Source: Cronobacter universalis NCTC 9529
Lineage (GTDB): Bacteria; Pseudomonadota; Gammaproteobacteria; Enterobacterales; Enterobacteriaceae
DNA: 64,000 nt
NCBI RefSeq assembly: GCF_001277175.1
Contig: NZ_CP012257.1
Coordinates: 3,906,001 to 3,970,000 of the forward strand
Direction: 5' to 3'
Part shown: positions 28,944-39,310 of the stretch, piece after piece
How the letters are laid out: the number at the start of each line of letters is the position of its first letter
How positions within the stretch are numbered: position 1 is the stretch's first letter
Translations under genes and position numbers: made by a program
The notes under the pieces: model-generated
Database searches by the model: none
What the model was told of the DNA's origin: nothing
Seen by the model: the letters and a program-made list of their open reading frames with translations, nothing else

Positions 28944-30257
28944 TTACTTCAGATCGGCCTGAACCTGGTGGATCGGCTTCGCCCACGGATTTTTCGCCTG
29001 CACGTCGGCTGGCAGCGAAGAAACAGCGCGTTTCGCTTCCTCTTTCGAGCCATACACGCCGCTTACCAGCACATACCACGGCTGACCGTTACGGGTCGTC
29101 TGGTACACCACGAAGTTTTTCAGATTCTCTTTCTTCGCCCACGCGTTCAGGTTGTTGTAGTTCGACGAACTGCTCAACTGAAGCGTGTAGTGGCTGCCAG
29201 GCGCGGATTTGAGCGCGCCGACGTTGCCGGCGCTCGCGCCGCCCGCAGGGGCGGAAGGCTGGCTCGCCGCAGGCGCGCTTTTCGGCGCTTGCGTGGCGGC
29301 AGTCGCAGGCGCTTTCACCGGCGCAGAAGCGGTGCCGGTCGCAGGCTCGCTGCGTTTCGGCGTGCTGGCCGGTTTCTGTTCCGCGGTGGCGGTTTTCGCC
29401 GGCGCCTGCTGCGGTTTGCTCTGGGTGGTCTGAGTTTTACGCGGCTCAGACTCAATCACCATCTGCTTACGCTCAGGGCGCGTGGTGGTCGCAGCGTTAT
29501 GGCGCGCAGGCTTCTCGCTTTGCGCGGTGTCGCGCGACGGCTGGGAGGCCGCGGCGTTGCCGTTGACCGGCGCGACGGTCGCGGGCTCGGTCGGGAGCGT
29601 AGAACCTGCCACGGCGTTATCAATCTGGCCCTGCTGCTGCGTCAGCGCATTGTTCAGATCGCCCGGGACTTCGACACGCTGCTGGCCTTCCGGCGCAGAC
29701 GGCGCCTCAGCCTGAGTCGGGGTCGAAGAAACCGGCGGCAGAGAGATATCCTGCGGCGCGTTGCCGCTGTTCTGGTTCGCGGCAGAGGTATTGCCCGGCT
29801 GCGGCTGCGCGCCGTTGGCCTGGTCTGACGGGTTGCCGCCGTTACCGGAAAGATCGATATTCTTCTCGGCGTTTTGCGCCTGCGCGTCGTCGGTTTTCGT
29901 AGCGTCCGGGCCCTTCAGCGCCGAACCGATGCCGATAATCAGCAGCACCAGCACAAAAATACCGAGCGCCATCATCAGATGCTGGCGGGAAATGGGCCCT
30001 TTCGGAGGCGCTTTTTTACGCTTGCGCGGACGACGTTCCTGTACTTCTTCATCATCCGCCAGCGATTCATCCGCTTCGTAAGTCTCTTGCGTCTGCTCGC
30101 GACGCGCGCGCGCCGGACGACGATCGTCTGCATCCAGATCAACGTCATCAATGTTGATTTGCGGTTCGTTATCGAACTCAGCAGATTTACGAGAACGACC
30201 AGGACGACGATCGCTGGGATCGGGTTTCAGCTCGTCTTCTGGTTTGAATTCATCCAT
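28944..30257 (-). CDS. damX: Cell-division protein DamX (SPOR domain)
   Basis: 437 residues: a charged cytoplasmic N-terminus (1-90), one membrane helix (about 93-112), a long periplasmic linker rich in Pro, Ala, Thr and Gln (about 115-345), and a C-terminal SPOR domain (about 350-437, [20 protein letters not shown]). SPOR domains bind denuded septal peptidoglycan, taking DamX to the division ring. Lies between aroB and dam in the conserved order. Confidence 0.95.
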   Translation of the reverse strand: MDEFKPEDELKPDPSDRRPGRSRKSAEFDNEPQINIDDVDLDADDRRPARARREQTQETYEADESLADDEEVQERRPRKRKKAPPKGPISRQHLMMALGIFVLVLLIIGIGSALKGPDATKTDDAQAQNAEKNIDLSGNGGNPSDQANGAQPQPGNTSAANQNSGNAPQDISLPPVSSTPTQAEAPSAPEGQQRVEVPGDLNNALTQQQGQIDNAVAGSTLPTEPATVAPVNGNAAASQPSRDTAQSEKPARHNAATTTRPERKQMVIESEPRKTQTTQSKPQQAPAKTATAEQKPASTPKRSEPATGTASAPVKAPATAATQAPKSAPAASQPSAPAGGASAGNVGALKSAPGSHYTLQLSSSSNYNNLNAWAKKENLKNFVVYQTTRNGQPWYVLVSGVYGSKEEAKRAVSSLPADVQAKNPWAKPIHQVQADLK

Positions 30258-30346
30258 TTAACACCCCACTCGAAGGCTCATTGCGGCCTGGGCCACGCTA
30301 TTGCCCGATAGTAAAAACGCCATTACTGGCGAACAGTACTTTTCAT

Positions 30347-31435
30347 TCACGCCTGCTGACAATCAGCAATCGCGCTTAAAACCAGATCGTGCGGCACTCC
30401 GCCGCGCACTTCACTCTTCCCGATAGCCAGCGGCAGCACTAAGCGCAGCTCGCCAGCCAGAACTTTTTTATCGCGCATCATATGCGGCAGATACGCGTGC
30501 GGCGCCATAGACGCAGGACCGTTAACCGGCAGGCCTGCGCGCTTAAGCAGCGCGATAATGCGCTCGACATCCTGCGTCTCAAACTGCCCAAGACGCTCCG
30601 CGGCGCGAGCCGCCATGACCATGCCCGCGGCGACCGCTTCGCCATGCAGCCAGTTGCCGTAACCCATTTCCGCTTCGATCGCGTGACCAAAAGTATGGCC
30701 CAGGTTCAGCAACGCGCGCATGCCGCTTTCGCGCTCGTCCGCTGCGACGACATCGGCTTTGATTTCGCAACAGCGGCGAATGCAGTACGCCATCGCCGCG
30801 CCGTCGAGTGTGAGCAGCGCGTCGATGTTCTCTTCCAGCCAGTGGAAGAAATCGCGGTCGAGGATGATGCCATATTTAATGACTTCCGCGAGCCCGGAGG
30901 CGAGCTCACGCGCAGGCAGGGTTTGCAGACAGTCGAGATCGACCACCACGGAGGCGGGCTGCCAGAAGGCGCCTATCATGTTTTTGCCAAGCGGATGGTT
31001 TACGGCGGTTTTGCCGCCAACGGAGGAGTCGACCTGCGAAAGCAACGTGGTCGGCACCTGGATAAAGCGCACGCCGCGCTGATAGCACGCCGCGGCAAAG
31101 CCAGTGAGATCGCCGACTACGCCGCCGCCCAGCGCGATAAGCGTGGTATCGCGGCCATGCGGTTTTTCCAGCAAGGCGCTGAACACGGTTTCCAGTACCG
31201 CCAGGCTTTTATAGTGCTCGCCGTCGGGCAAAATCACCTGGTCAACCTTCACGCCGGCCTGTTCCAGCGCAGACCGGACTTTATCCAGCCACAGCGGCGC
31301 CAGCGTTTCATTGGTGACCAACATGGTCTGGTCACCTGCACGCAAAGGCCAAAAGGAAGCCGGATCGTTAAACAATCCGGCTGCGATGGTGATAGGGTAA
31401 CTACGTTCCCCGAGAGTAACCGTTAACCTCTCCAT
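30347..31435 (-). CDS. aroB: 3-dehydroquinate synthase
   Basis: 362 residues. NAD-binding [19 protein letters not shown], substrate and zinc region [25 protein letters not shown] with the His ligands. Second step of the shikimate pathway (DAHP to 3-dehydroquinate). 54 bp downstream of aroK, forming the aroK-aroB transcription unit. Confidence 0.98.
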   Translation of the reverse strand: MERLTVTLGERSYPITIAAGLFNDPASFWPLRAGDQTMLVTNETLAPLWLDKVRSALEQAGVKVDQVILPDGEHYKSLAVLETVFSALLEKPHGRDTTLIALGGGVVGDLTGFAAACYQRGVRFIQVPTTLLSQVDSSVGGKTAVNHPLGKNMIGAFWQPASVVVDLDCLQTLPARELASGLAEVIKYGIILDRDFFHWLEENIDALLTLDGAAMAYCIRRCCEIKADVVAADERESGMRALLNLGHTFGHAIEAEMGYGNWLHGEAVAAGMVMAARAAERLGQFETQDVERIIALLKRAGLPVNGPASMAPHAYLPHMMRDKKVLAGELRLVLPLAIGKSEVRGGVPHDLVLSAIADCQQA

Positions 31436-31489
31436 GACGTTCAGTAACCTTCTGTGCTTTACCCGCAGGTGAGTATGGATTCGCCGGAA

Positions 31490-32011
31490 TTAGTTGTTTT
31501 CCAGCATATGGATAATCTGGTTAGCCACAACTTTTGCGCTCTGATCGTCAGTACGGATGGTGACGTCGGCAATCTCTTCATACAGCGGATTACGCTCGTT
31601 GGCGAGCGCTTCGAGCACTTCACGCGGCGGCGTATCAACCTGCAACAGCGGACGTTTTTTATCGCGCTGAGTACGGGCGAGCTGCTTTTCGATAGTGGTT
31701 TCCAGATAGACCACCACGCCACGCGCGGAGAGACGGTTGCGGGTTTCGCGGGATTTGACAGAGCCACCGCCGGTCGCCAGTACAATACCCTGTTTTTCCG
31801 TCAGTTCATTGATGACTTTTTCTTCGCGATCGCGGAAACCTTCTTCGCCTTCTACATCGAAGACCCAGCCGACATCAGCTCCGGTGCGTTTTTCGATCTC
31901 CTGATCGGAGTCGTAAAATTCCATGTTGAGCTGTTGTGCTAACTGACGCCCAATAGTGCTTTTGCCAGCACCCATAGGCCCAACCAGAAAGATATTGCGT
32001 TTCTCTGCCAT
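31490..32011 (-). CDS. aroK: Shikimate kinase I
   Basis: 173 residues from [21 protein letters not shown]; longer in-frame extensions upstream are not conserved. Walker A GPMGAGKS and the [19 protein letters not shown] shikimate-binding segment are intact, and [10 protein letters not shown] matches the family. Phosphorylates shikimate at the 3-position. First gene of aroKB; the 294-bp gap to hofQ should carry its promoter. Confidence 0.98.
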   Translation of the reverse strand: MAEKRNIFLVGPMGAGKSTIGRQLAQQLNMEFYDSDQEIEKRTGADVGWVFDVEGEEGFRDREEKVINELTEKQGIVLATGGGSVKSRETRNRLSARGVVVYLETTIEKQLARTQRDKKRPLLQVDTPPREVLEALANERNPLYEEIADVTIRTDDQSAKVVANQIIHMLENN

Positions 32012-32305
32012 TTTTTCGGTACTACTAAGACAATTCGTTGATGATAAACCCGCGTGCAATAACCCTGAGCTGCGGGAAATGAACTGAAACCTCTTAAGCG
32101 ATAGTGCGAGAGTCAGATCAAAAATTATCTCAACACTCAAGGTAGTTTGGCAACCGAATAAATCACCGCGTCTGACGCACAGGAGTGAAAAAACAATAAC
32201 GGATGCACCGCCTTTGACCGACTCTCAAATCGGTACTCCTTGTATGCTAATTCCAACTCTGCGTCAAACATCCGGCGACGATTATGGCTAAAAACTCCTG
32301 CGCGA

Positions 32306-33559
32306 TCAGGCGCCGTTGATGATGCGTGGTGTAATAAACACCACTAGTTCACGTTTTTCTTTATCTTTGCCGTCGTGGCGAAACAGGCCCCCGAAGAGCG
32401 GAATATTTCCCAATACCGGCACCTGTTCATTCCCGCTTTTATTTTTTTGCTGGAAAATTCCGCCGAGCGCCAGCGTTTCGCCGTCTTTAACCTCAACCTG
32501 CGTTTCAATCTCTTGTTTATCAATGGCTAATACTTCGCCATCAGCCTGTTGCAGCGCCTGGCCCGGCATATTCTGACTGATCCGCAACTTCAGCCGGATA
32601 CGTCCGCCCTGGCCAATAGTGGGCGTCACTTCCATCCCCAGCACCGCTTCTTTAAATTCCACCGACGTCGCACCGCTTTCGCCGCTCGACACCTGATACG
32701 GGATTTCACTACCCTGTTTGATGCTGGCAGGCTGCTGATGCGCGGCCAGCAGACGCGGGCTGGCGATAATTTCCACTTTCTGTTTTTGCTCCAGCGCTGA
32801 CAGCTCGAATTCCAGCATGCGCCCGTCGATACGGCCGATATTAAAGCCCAGCCGCGTGGTAGCGTTCGCCACCGCCAGATCCGCGGAAATGGTGGTGGGG
32901 TGATAGAGCTTAGTGGCGCCTTCGGCATCCGCGGTGCTCCACTTGACGCCGAGCTCGCGCAGGCTCTGCTGATTGATGGTAACGATATGGGCGGCCAGCT
33001 CCACCTGGCCTACCGGAATATCCATTTTCGCGACCCACTCCTGCACCTGACGCAACGCGCTTGCGGTATCGCGTATCAGCAGCCGGTTGGTACGCTTATC
33101 CACCGTGACGCTGCCGCGTGGCGTCATCAGTTTATCGCCGAGCGCCGCCAGCCCGGCGGCAAGCTCCGTGGCTTCGGCATAACGTAGCGTGACGGTTTCG
33201 CTCGCCAGCGGCAGATGACGCGCCTGCTGCTGGCGCGCCGCTTCGCGCTGGGCCTGCGTTTGCTGCTCCCAGCTTTCGGGGTAGACGCGCAAAATGTTGC
33301 TCTCTTTGCGCCAGCGCAGCCGCGCGCTCTCCGTGACCATCTGAAACGCCTGCTGCCAGGGCACGTCCTGCAAATGCAGCGAGACCACGCCCTCCACGCC
33401 AGGCGCGATGACCAGATTTAACTGCTCGCTCTCGGCCAGCGCCTGCAACAGCTGGACGACCGGCGTTTCATCCGCCACCAGCGAGACGCCCGGGCTCGCG
33501 GGCGCGGCGCAGACGGTTGTCGCTGCGAGTAATAATAAAGGAAGGGATTTCCTTATCAT
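32306..33559 (-). CDS. hofQ: HofQ, secretin-like DNA-uptake/type IV pilus outer-membrane protein
   Basis: 417 residues if translation begins at the ATG 33557-33559, which has AAGG 9 nt upstream and gives a good signal peptide (MIRKSLPLLLLAATTVCA). An ATG three codons earlier is too close to that ribosome-binding site. STN/N-domains lie at about 25-200 and a secretin domain at the C-terminal half (KQGSEIPYQVSSGESGATSV, ELVVFITPRIINGA). PilQ/HofQ proteins form outer-membrane channels used for growth on DNA in E. coli. It overlaps hofP by 92 bp. Confidence 0.93.
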   Translation of the reverse strand: MIRKSLPLLLLAATTVCAAPASPGVSLVADETPVVQLLQALAESEQLNLVIAPGVEGVVSLHLQDVPWQQAFQMVTESARLRWRKESNILRVYPESWEQQTQAQREAARQQQARHLPLASETVTLRYAEATELAAGLAALGDKLMTPRGSVTVDKRTNRLLIRDTASALRQVQEWVAKMDIPVGQVELAAHIVTINQQSLRELGVKWSTADAEGATKLYHPTTISADLAVANATTRLGFNIGRIDGRMLEFELSALEQKQKVEIIASPRLLAAHQQPASIKQGSEIPYQVSSGESGATSVEFKEAVLGMEVTPTIGQGGRIRLKLRISQNMPGQALQQADGEVLAIDKQEIETQVEVKDGETLALGGIFQQKNKSGNEQVPVLGNIPLFGGLFRHDGKDKEKRELVVFITPRIINGA

Positions 33560-33878
33560 GATGCGCATCCTTAAGTGTCCATACCAGAACCGAAGGGCGG
33601 CACCCTTCGCCACTTTTTAACATCACCTTACCGGCTTCAACACCGGTAAGCTGCCAGCCTGTCGGGAGCGTCGCGCCAGGGCTGACACGCAGCCACGTTT
33701 TCTCCGGCGTCTGCAACAGCACCCGCACTGAATCGCCCTTTTTCACCATGCCGCCATAGCGCCAGAGATCGGCCTCGTGCAACTGGCAGCGCGCCTGCGG
33801 CGGCGCAAAAGGGTCACGCCCTGCCCAGACCGGACAACTCGCCAGCATTAGTAAGATCCATAGCACGCTACTTCTCAT
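33468..33878 (-). CDS. hofP: HofP, PilP-like protein
   Basis: 136 residues with an N-terminal signal peptide (MRSSVLWILLMLASCPVWAG) and the RDPFAPP segment typical of PilP-type inner-membrane/periplasmic connectors to the secretin. Length matches E. coli HofP (134). Its last 30 or so residues are encoded in the same DNA as the HofQ signal peptide in another frame. It also overlaps hofO by 11 bp. Confidence 0.88.
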   Translation of the reverse strand: MRSSVLWILLMLASCPVWAGRDPFAPPQARCQLHEADLWRYGGMVKKGDSVRVLLQTPEKTWLRVSPGATLPTGWQLTGVEAGKVMLKSGEGCRPSVLVWTLKDAHHDKEIPSFIITRSDNRLRRAREPGRLAGGG

Positions 33879-34344
33879 GGGCGCGCCCCAGCTGTAGCGT
33901 CAGGCGCAGGCGCTGGTCGCTCTCACGCCGCAAAGCAAACCCGTGCGCCAGCATGTCGTTTTGCGCGAGCGCTTCAAAAACCGCTGGCGCATGCGGCCAC
34001 ATCAGCGCCAGTTCCAGCTCGCCCGTATCGCCTTGCGGTTGCCAGCGGATAAGGTGCCCGTCCGGGCCGGGATTCAGCGCCAGCGGCGAAAACGGCTTCA
34101 GGACGAGCTGCGCCTCCAGCGCGGCGATAGCTTCTCGCCGATCGGGCTGCACGGACCGTAATCGCTGAAGCGTTTGCCGTTCAGCGCCGCGTTGCTCAAG
34201 CTGCGCGTTTAACTGATCAAGCTCCTGGCAGAGCGGCGCCAGCCATGAGTAAGCCGCCGCTGCCAGCAGCGCCAGCCAGCTGATGGCGCACACCATGCGC
34301 AGCGCCAGCGGGCCGCTAAGCCAGCGATCAATGAGAAGCCGCAT
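33868..34344 (-). CDS. hofO: HofO, PilO-like protein
   Basis: 158 residues from MRLLIDRWLSG, preceded by AGGAG. One membrane helix near the N-terminus (about 14-33), then a short coiled coil (LDQLNAQLEQRGAERQTL) and a small periplasmic domain, the PilO plan. Predicted part of the inner-membrane alignment complex with HofM and HofN. Overlaps hofN by 17 bp. Confidence 0.88.
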   Translation of the reverse strand: MRLLIDRWLSGPLALRMVCAISWLALLAAAAYSWLAPLCQELDQLNAQLEQRGAERQTLQRLRSVQPDRREAIAALEAQLVLKPFSPLALNPGPDGHLIRWQPQGDTGELELALMWPHAPAVFEALAQNDMLAHGFALRRESDQRLRLTLQLGRAHEK

Positions 34345-34879
34345 CGGCAGGCTCCTTCTGCAATGAAAGGCTAAAATGCCAGTAGCCCTCGGCCTCCCGG
34401 CGCGTTTCACCTGGCGTTACCCGCGTAAAAGGCGCAAGCCCGCGCAGATTTTCCTCAAACAGACTGAGCGCCTGTGGTTCGTAAGCGTTGCCGGTGAGCT
34501 CCAGTCGATCGTCATGAAAACGCACCGTGGTGAGCCAGAGCGACGCCGGCAGGGCATCGGCGAGTGTGAGAAGGCGTTGCCGCCACGCCGCGACGTCCTG
34601 ACGGGCGCTTTCACGCCGCTGCCAGCGCGCGCGCAACGCCTCATATTCCGCTCCGGCGCGCTGCGCCTGTTGCAGCTGTGTTTTTTGCTGCGTCACAACG
34701 AGGAGCAGAGCGTCAAGCTGCTGCTGTAGCGCGCGTCGCTGATGCCTCATGACAGAGTGACCGGCCACAGCCACAAGCGCTGCCGCAAGCGTCACGAGAA
34801 GAAAAAAACCGCCCCAGCGCATCAGCCGCGTGCGTCGCCGAATGTGTCGCCACGGTAAGAGATTAATATGCCGCTTCAT
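34328..34879 (-). CDS. hofN: HofN, PilN-like protein
   Basis: 183 residues from MKRHINLLPWRHIRRRTRL; the NLLPWR motif is the PilN segment that binds PilM. One membrane helix (about 22-42) and a periplasmic coiled-coil/ferredoxin-like domain. The ATG overlaps the hofM stop codon by one base, so translation is coupled. Predicted partner of HofM and HofO. Confidence 0.9.
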   Translation of the reverse strand: MKRHINLLPWRHIRRRTRLMRWGGFFLLVTLAAALVAVAGHSVMRHQRRALQQQLDALLLVVTQQKTQLQQAQRAGAEYEALRARWQRRESARQDVAAWRQRLLTLADALPASLWLTTVRFHDDRLELTGNAYEPQALSLFEENLRGLAPFTRVTPGETRREAEGYWHFSLSLQKEPADAASH

Positions 34880-35661
34880 CACGCCGCTCCCAGCGCCAGC
34901 CCAATGGCGACCGCGAAGCGCCCGCGCGCATCCGGCAAGGGCGGACAGGGCCAGGTGATAGCCTGCCACGGATCAAACATCTGCCAGTCCCCCTCTTCCT
35001 GGGGGATGCCGCATAAGGCTATCTCCTGCGCCTGCACGTTAAGCTGCGCTGCGAGCGACGCCAGGCCTTCCGCGCCAGGGGTCGCGCATACGCCCCAGCG
35101 ATCGCGCATCGCCCACAGCCACTGCGCGCCCGCCTGCGCCACAATGGCCTTGCAGGCATCGCCGACATACGGAAAGAAACAGGCCAGCGCGCTCGCGTCG
35201 GGCGTTAGCGCGGCGGGCGTCAAACGCAGCGCGCGAGCACAGGCCGTCAGTTCCGCCACCTCCGCGGCGCGCGCGGCGGTTACGGCATAGCCCTCCTGGC
35301 TCTCGGTATAATCAAACGCCAGCGCGTCGGGCGGCAGAGAGAGCTGGCGGGCGGCCACGGCGCCAAGCCAGGCTTCGCACTCCGGTTCGCACAGCGCGGT
35401 GACGGGCCGGGGAAGCTCTCGCCGGAGCGTTCGCTGCGCCGGAAATCCGAGCCGGATGGACGAATAGCGCGGCAGCTGCGCGCGCCACGGCGTCAGCGCG
35501 TCAATTAACGCCTGACGGCGCTGTTCATCATCGTAATAAGGCGCCAGCGGGATCGCCCACCAGCGCTGCTGCCGCCAGCCGCCTCGCTTAGGCGTTAGCG
35601 CCACGGAAATAACCATATCTGATTGAATATGCAGGCCTATCTGCCATTGCGCACCGATCAT
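34879..35661 (-). CDS. hofM: HofM, PilM-like protein
   Basis: 260 residues, cytoplasmic actin-like PilM family member by homology and position. WQIGLHIQSDMVISVAL, LPRYSSIRLGFPAQRTLRRELPRP and ITLQ-like beta segments match E. coli HofM. First gene of hofMNOPQ, divergent from mrcA. The operon supports use of DNA as a nutrient in E. coli and resembles natural-competence genes. Confidence 0.9.
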   Translation of the reverse strand: MIGAQWQIGLHIQSDMVISVALTPKRGGWRQQRWWAIPLAPYYDDEQRRQALIDALTPWRAQLPRYSSIRLGFPAQRTLRRELPRPVTALCEPECEAWLGAVAARQLSLPPDALAFDYTESQEGYAVTAARAAEVAELTACARALRLTPAALTPDASALACFFPYVGDACKAIVAQAGAQWLWAMRDRWGVCATPGAEGLASLAAQLNVQAQEIALCGIPQEEGDWQMFDPWQAITWPCPPLPDARGRFAVAIGLALGAA

Positions 35662-35780
35662 TTTTGACGTTCTCCCTGTCCCGCAAAATGAAAATGCAAT
35701 ATCAATGCTTCTGGCTTGCCTTTATACTACCGCGCGGTTGTTTATAAACTGCCCAACAGAAACTAAATGGGAAATCCTCG

Positions 35781-38333
35781 GTGAAGTTCGTAAAGTATTT
35801 ATTCTTCCTTGCAGTCTTTTGCATTCTGCTGGGAGCCGGCTCGATATACGGTCTGTACAAATTTATTGAGCCCCAGTTACCTGATGTCGCCACGCTGAAA
35901 GATGTGCGGCTGCAGATTCCTATGCAGATCTACAGCGCTGATGGCGAACTGATCGCGCAGTACGGCGAAAAACGCCGCATTCCGCTGACGCTTAATCAAA
36001 TCCCGCCGGAAATGGTAAAGGCGTTTATCGCCACGGAAGACAGCCGCTTCTACGATCACCACGGCGTCGATCCGATCGGGATTTTCCGTGCCGCGAGCGT
36101 TGCGCTGTTCTCCGGCCACGCCTCGCAGGGCGCGAGCACCATTACGCAGCAGCTGGCGCGTAACTTCTTCTTAAGCCCGGAACGCACCCTGATGCGCAAA
36201 ATCAAGGAAGCCTTTCTCGCGGTGCGTATCGAGCAACTGCTGACGAAAGATGAGATCCTTGAGCTTTACCTGAACAAGATTTACCTCGGCTATCGCGCCT
36301 ATGGCGTGGGCGCCGCCGCGCAGGTCTATTTTGGCAAAACGGTGGATCAGCTCTCCCTGAGTGAAATCGCCGTCATTGCCGGTCTGCCGAAAGCGCCGTC
36401 GACGTTTAACCCGCTCTACTCGCTTGAGCGCGCCACCGCGCGCCGCAACGTCGTGCTCTCACGTATGCTGAGCGAAGGCTACATCAGCCAGTCGCAGTAT
36501 GATGACGCCCGCAGTGAAACCATTGACGCCAATTATCACGCGCCGGAAATCGCGTTTTCCGCGCCGTACCTGACGGAAATGGTGCGTCAGGAGATGATCA
36601 GCCGTTACGGCGAGAATGCCTATGAAGACGGTTATAAGGTCTACACCACCATTACCCGCCGCATTCAGCAGGCCGCGCAGAAAGCGGTTCGCGATAATGT
36701 GATGGACTACGACATGCGCCACGGTTACCGCGGCCCGTCTAACGTGCTGTGGCGCGTGGGCGAGATGGCATGGGACAGCAAGAAAATCACCGATTCGCTG
36801 AAAAATCTGCCGACTTACGGGCCGCTGCTGCCTGCGGTGGTCACCTCGGCGAATCCTGACGAAGCGACGGCGCTGCTTGCCGACAACTCATCGGTGTCGC
36901 TGAAGATGGACGGCGTGCGCTGGGCGCGTCCTTACCGCTCCGATACCGCGCAGGGCCCGACGCCGCGCCGCGTCACCGACGTGTTGCAGGCGGGCCAGCA
37001 GATTTGGGTGCGTAAGGTCGATGACAGCTGGTGGCTGGCGCAGGTGCCGGACGTCAACTCGGCGCTGGTCTCCATCAACCCGAAAGATGGTTCGGTGCTG
37101 GCGCTGGTGGGCGGTTTTGATTTCAACCAGAGCAAATTTAACCGAGCGACCCAGGCGCTGCGCCAGGTCGGTTCGAACATTAAGCCGTTCCTGTATACGG
37201 CGGCGATGGACAAAGGCCTGACGCTCGCGAGCATTCTGAACGACGTGCCGATTTCCCGCTGGGATGCCGGCGCTGGCTCCGACTGGCGGCCGAAAAACTC
37301 CCCGCCGGAGTACGCCGGGCCGATTCGTCTTCGCCAGGGCCTGGGCCAGTCGAAAAACGTGGTGATGGTTCGCGCCATGCGCGCGATGGGCGTCGATTAC
37401 GCGGCGGAATATCTGCAGCGCTTCGGCTTCCCGGCGCAGAATATCGTGCATACCGAATCGCTGGCGCTCGGTTCCGCGTCCTTCACGCCGTTGCAGGTCG
37501 CGCGCGGCTACGCGGTAATGGCGAATGGCGGCTTCCTGGTAGACCCGTGGTTTATCAGCAAAATCACCAACGATCAGGGCGAACCGCTGTTTGAGGCGAA
37601 GCCGAAAATCGCCTGCCCGGATTGCGATATCCCGGTGATTTACGGCGAAACGCCGAAATCAAACGTGCTGGAAAACAAAGACGTGGAAAACGTCGCCACC
37701 TCAGCCGAGCAGCAGAACGCGCCGGTGCCGATGCCGCAGCTTGAGCAGGCGAACCGCGATCTGGTGGCGCAAAGCCCGGCGCCGCAGTATGCGCCGCACG
37801 TCATCAGCACGCCGCTGTCGTTTTTGATTAAAAGCGCGCTGAACAGCAATATCTTCGGCGAGCCGGGCTGGCAGGGAACGGGCTGGCGCGCAGGACGCGA
37901 TCTTAAGCGTCGCGATATCGGCGGGAAAACCGGTACCACCAACAGCTCGAAAGACGCCTGGTTCTCCGGGTATGGTCCGGGCGTGGTGACGTCTGTGTGG
38001 ATTGGCTTTGACGATCACCGCCGCGATCTCGGCCGCACCACGGCCTCGGGCGCGATTAAAGATCAGATCTCCGGCTATGAAGGCGGCGCGAAAAGCGCGC
38101 AGCCTGCATGGGATGCGTATATGAAAGCCGCGCTGGAAGGCGTGCCGGAAGAGCCGTTAACGCCGCCGCCTGGCATCGTAACGGTCAATATCGACCGCAG
38201 CACCGGCCAGCTGGCGAACGGCGGCAACAGCCGTGAAGAGTACTTTATCGAAGGCACGCAGCCTACCCAGCAGGCAGTCCATGAAGTCGGAACGACGATT
38301 ATCGATAACGGGGAAACCCACGAACTGTTCTGA
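35781..38333 (+). CDS. mrcA: Penicillin-binding protein 1A
   Basis: 850 residues, as E. coli PBP1a. Short cytoplasmic N-terminus, one membrane helix (about 6-26). GT51 transglycosylase with catalytic Glu in EDSRFYDHHGVD and the QGASTITQQLARNFF motif. Transpeptidase domain with SNIK (GSNIKPFLYTA) and KTGTTNSSKDAW. Makes and crosslinks peptidoglycan during elongation. Divergent from the hof operon, followed by a strong terminator. Confidence 0.98.
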   Translation: MKFVKYLFFLAVFCILLGAGSIYGLYKFIEPQLPDVATLKDVRLQIPMQIYSADGELIAQYGEKRRIPLTLNQIPPEMVKAFIATEDSRFYDHHGVDPIGIFRAASVALFSGHASQGASTITQQLARNFFLSPERTLMRKIKEAFLAVRIEQLLTKDEILELYLNKIYLGYRAYGVGAAAQVYFGKTVDQLSLSEIAVIAGLPKAPSTFNPLYSLERATARRNVVLSRMLSEGYISQSQYDDARSETIDANYHAPEIAFSAPYLTEMVRQEMISRYGENAYEDGYKVYTTITRRIQQAAQKAVRDNVMDYDMRHGYRGPSNVLWRVGEMAWDSKKITDSLKNLPTYGPLLPAVVTSANPDEATALLADNSSVSLKMDGVRWARPYRSDTAQGPTPRRVTDVLQAGQQIWVRKVDDSWWLAQVPDVNSALVSINPKDGSVLALVGGFDFNQSKFNRATQALRQVGSNIKPFLYTAAMDKGLTLASILNDVPISRWDAGAGSDWRPKNSPPEYAGPIRLRQGLGQSKNVVMVRAMRAMGVDYAAEYLQRFGFPAQNIVHTESLALGSASFTPLQVARGYAVMANGGFLVDPWFISKITNDQGEPLFEAKPKIACPDCDIPVIYGETPKSNVLENKDVENVATSAEQQNAPVPMPQLEQANRDLVAQSPAPQYAPHVISTPLSFLIKSALNSNIFGEPGWQGTGWRAGRDLKRRDIGGKTGTTNSSKDAWFSGYGPGVVTSVWIGFDDHRRDLGRTTASGAIKDQISGYEGGAKSAQPAWDAYMKAALEGVPEEPLTPPPGIVTVNIDRSTGQLANGGNSREEYFIEGTQPTQQAVHEVGTTIIDNGETHELF

Positions 38334-38342
38334 TAAAACGAC

Positions 38343-38370
38343 AAACGCCCCGTTATGGGGCGTTTTTTTT
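38343..38370 (+). terminator. Intrinsic terminator of mrcA
   Basis: AAACGCCCC-GTTAT-GGGGCGTTT followed by five more Ts. Confidence 0.9.
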
Positions 38371-38388
38371 GAAAGCGTGGCGCAGAGG

Positions 38389-38410
38389 AAAACGCCTTGT
38401 GGCGTTTTTT
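38389..38410 (-). terminator. Terminator of nudE (possibly bidirectional)
   Basis: AAAACGCC-TTGT-GGCGTTTT lies just past the nudE stop; on the minus strand the stem runs into TTTTCCTC, and on the plus strand into Ts. Confidence 0.8.
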
Positions 38411-38413
38411 TTC

Positions 38414-38974
38414 CTACAGCCTGCCGTGCATCTTCAGCCATTCACGTACTAAAAACAGCGCGCTGACGTTGCGGGCCTCGCTGAAATCGGGATCTTCCAG
38501 CAGATCCATCATATGCGCGAGCGGCCAGCGCTCCTGAACCAGCGGCTCCGGCTCGTCGCCCTGCAGCGTTTCCGGGTAGAGATCTTCCGCCACCAGGATA
38601 TTCATCTTGCTGGAGAAATAAGACGGCGCCATAGTGAGCTTTTTCAGGAACGTCAGTTGATTCGCGCCAAAGCCGACTTCTTCTTTTAATTCGCGGTTGG
38701 CGGCTTCGTAAATATTCTCACCCGGATCGATAAGCCCTTTGGAAAAGCCCAGCTCATAGGATTCGGTGCCGACGGCATATTCACGGATCAAGACCAGATG
38801 ATCGTCAATAATCGGCACGATCATGACTGCCTCGCGTTCGGAAGGACGCATGCGCTCATAGACGCGCTGCTCGCCGTTGCTGAAGGCCAGACTCACCTGC
38901 TCGACGCTGAAAAGACGCGAACGGGCGACCGTTTCGATATTCAAAATAGTGGGTTTTTGCAGGGGTTTACTCAT
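38414..38974 (-). CDS. nudE: ADP compounds hydrolase NudE
   Basis: 186 residues from MSKPLQKPTILN. A complete Nudix box (GLIDPG-E-NIYEAAN-REL-K-EE-VGF) matches GX5EX7REUXEEXGU with all catalytic Glu residues, unlike the regulator at 3045-3764. Hydrolyses ADP-ribose, NADH and Ap3A. Start agrees with E. coli; an upstream in-frame ATG would add 16 unlikely residues. Confidence 0.96.
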   Translation of the reverse strand: MSKPLQKPTILNIETVARSRLFSVEQVSLAFSNGEQRVYERMRPSEREAVMIVPIIDDHLVLIREYAVGTESYELGFSKGLIDPGENIYEAANRELKEEVGFGANQLTFLKKLTMAPSYFSSKMNILVAEDLYPETLQGDEPEPLVQERWPLAHMMDLLEDPDFSEARNVSALFLVREWLKMHGRL

Positions 38975-39310
38975 ATTAACCGGCCACCGGGTGACAATAT
39001 CTCTTCTCATTGTGCGACACACCGCACGGTTCGGGCAATGTGAATCGTTTTTTATTTACATTCCCGCAACTTCACGCGCACGTAAAACCCAAATACCCAT
39101 TTATGTCAAGAGGTTGAATTTAAAATAAGAATTTGCTGATATTTCCGCGCTTCTCGCTTTGCTAACATTGATTTACCGCTGGTATGCCTCAAATAATTTC
39201 ACTCAAATTGAATACATACCTGTCGATTTTTGTTCATTGTTCTGCCTTAATGTTGCATAGGCAATACTTGTTTACATTTGCATCGAGTACCGTGATTTGA
39301 TGGGGAAAGC
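38975..39310. other. nudE-igaA divergent intergenic region
   Basis: 336 bp, clearly more AT-rich than its flanks, without a credible gene. It must hold the nudE and igaA promoters, but no confident -35/-10 pair or regulator site was fixed. Confidence 0.5.

Noticed and set aside
33468..33559. Frameshift at the hofP 3' end as cause of the hofQ overlap
   Set aside because: HofP has the expected family length and HofQ needs its signal peptide, so both ends fit without an error.
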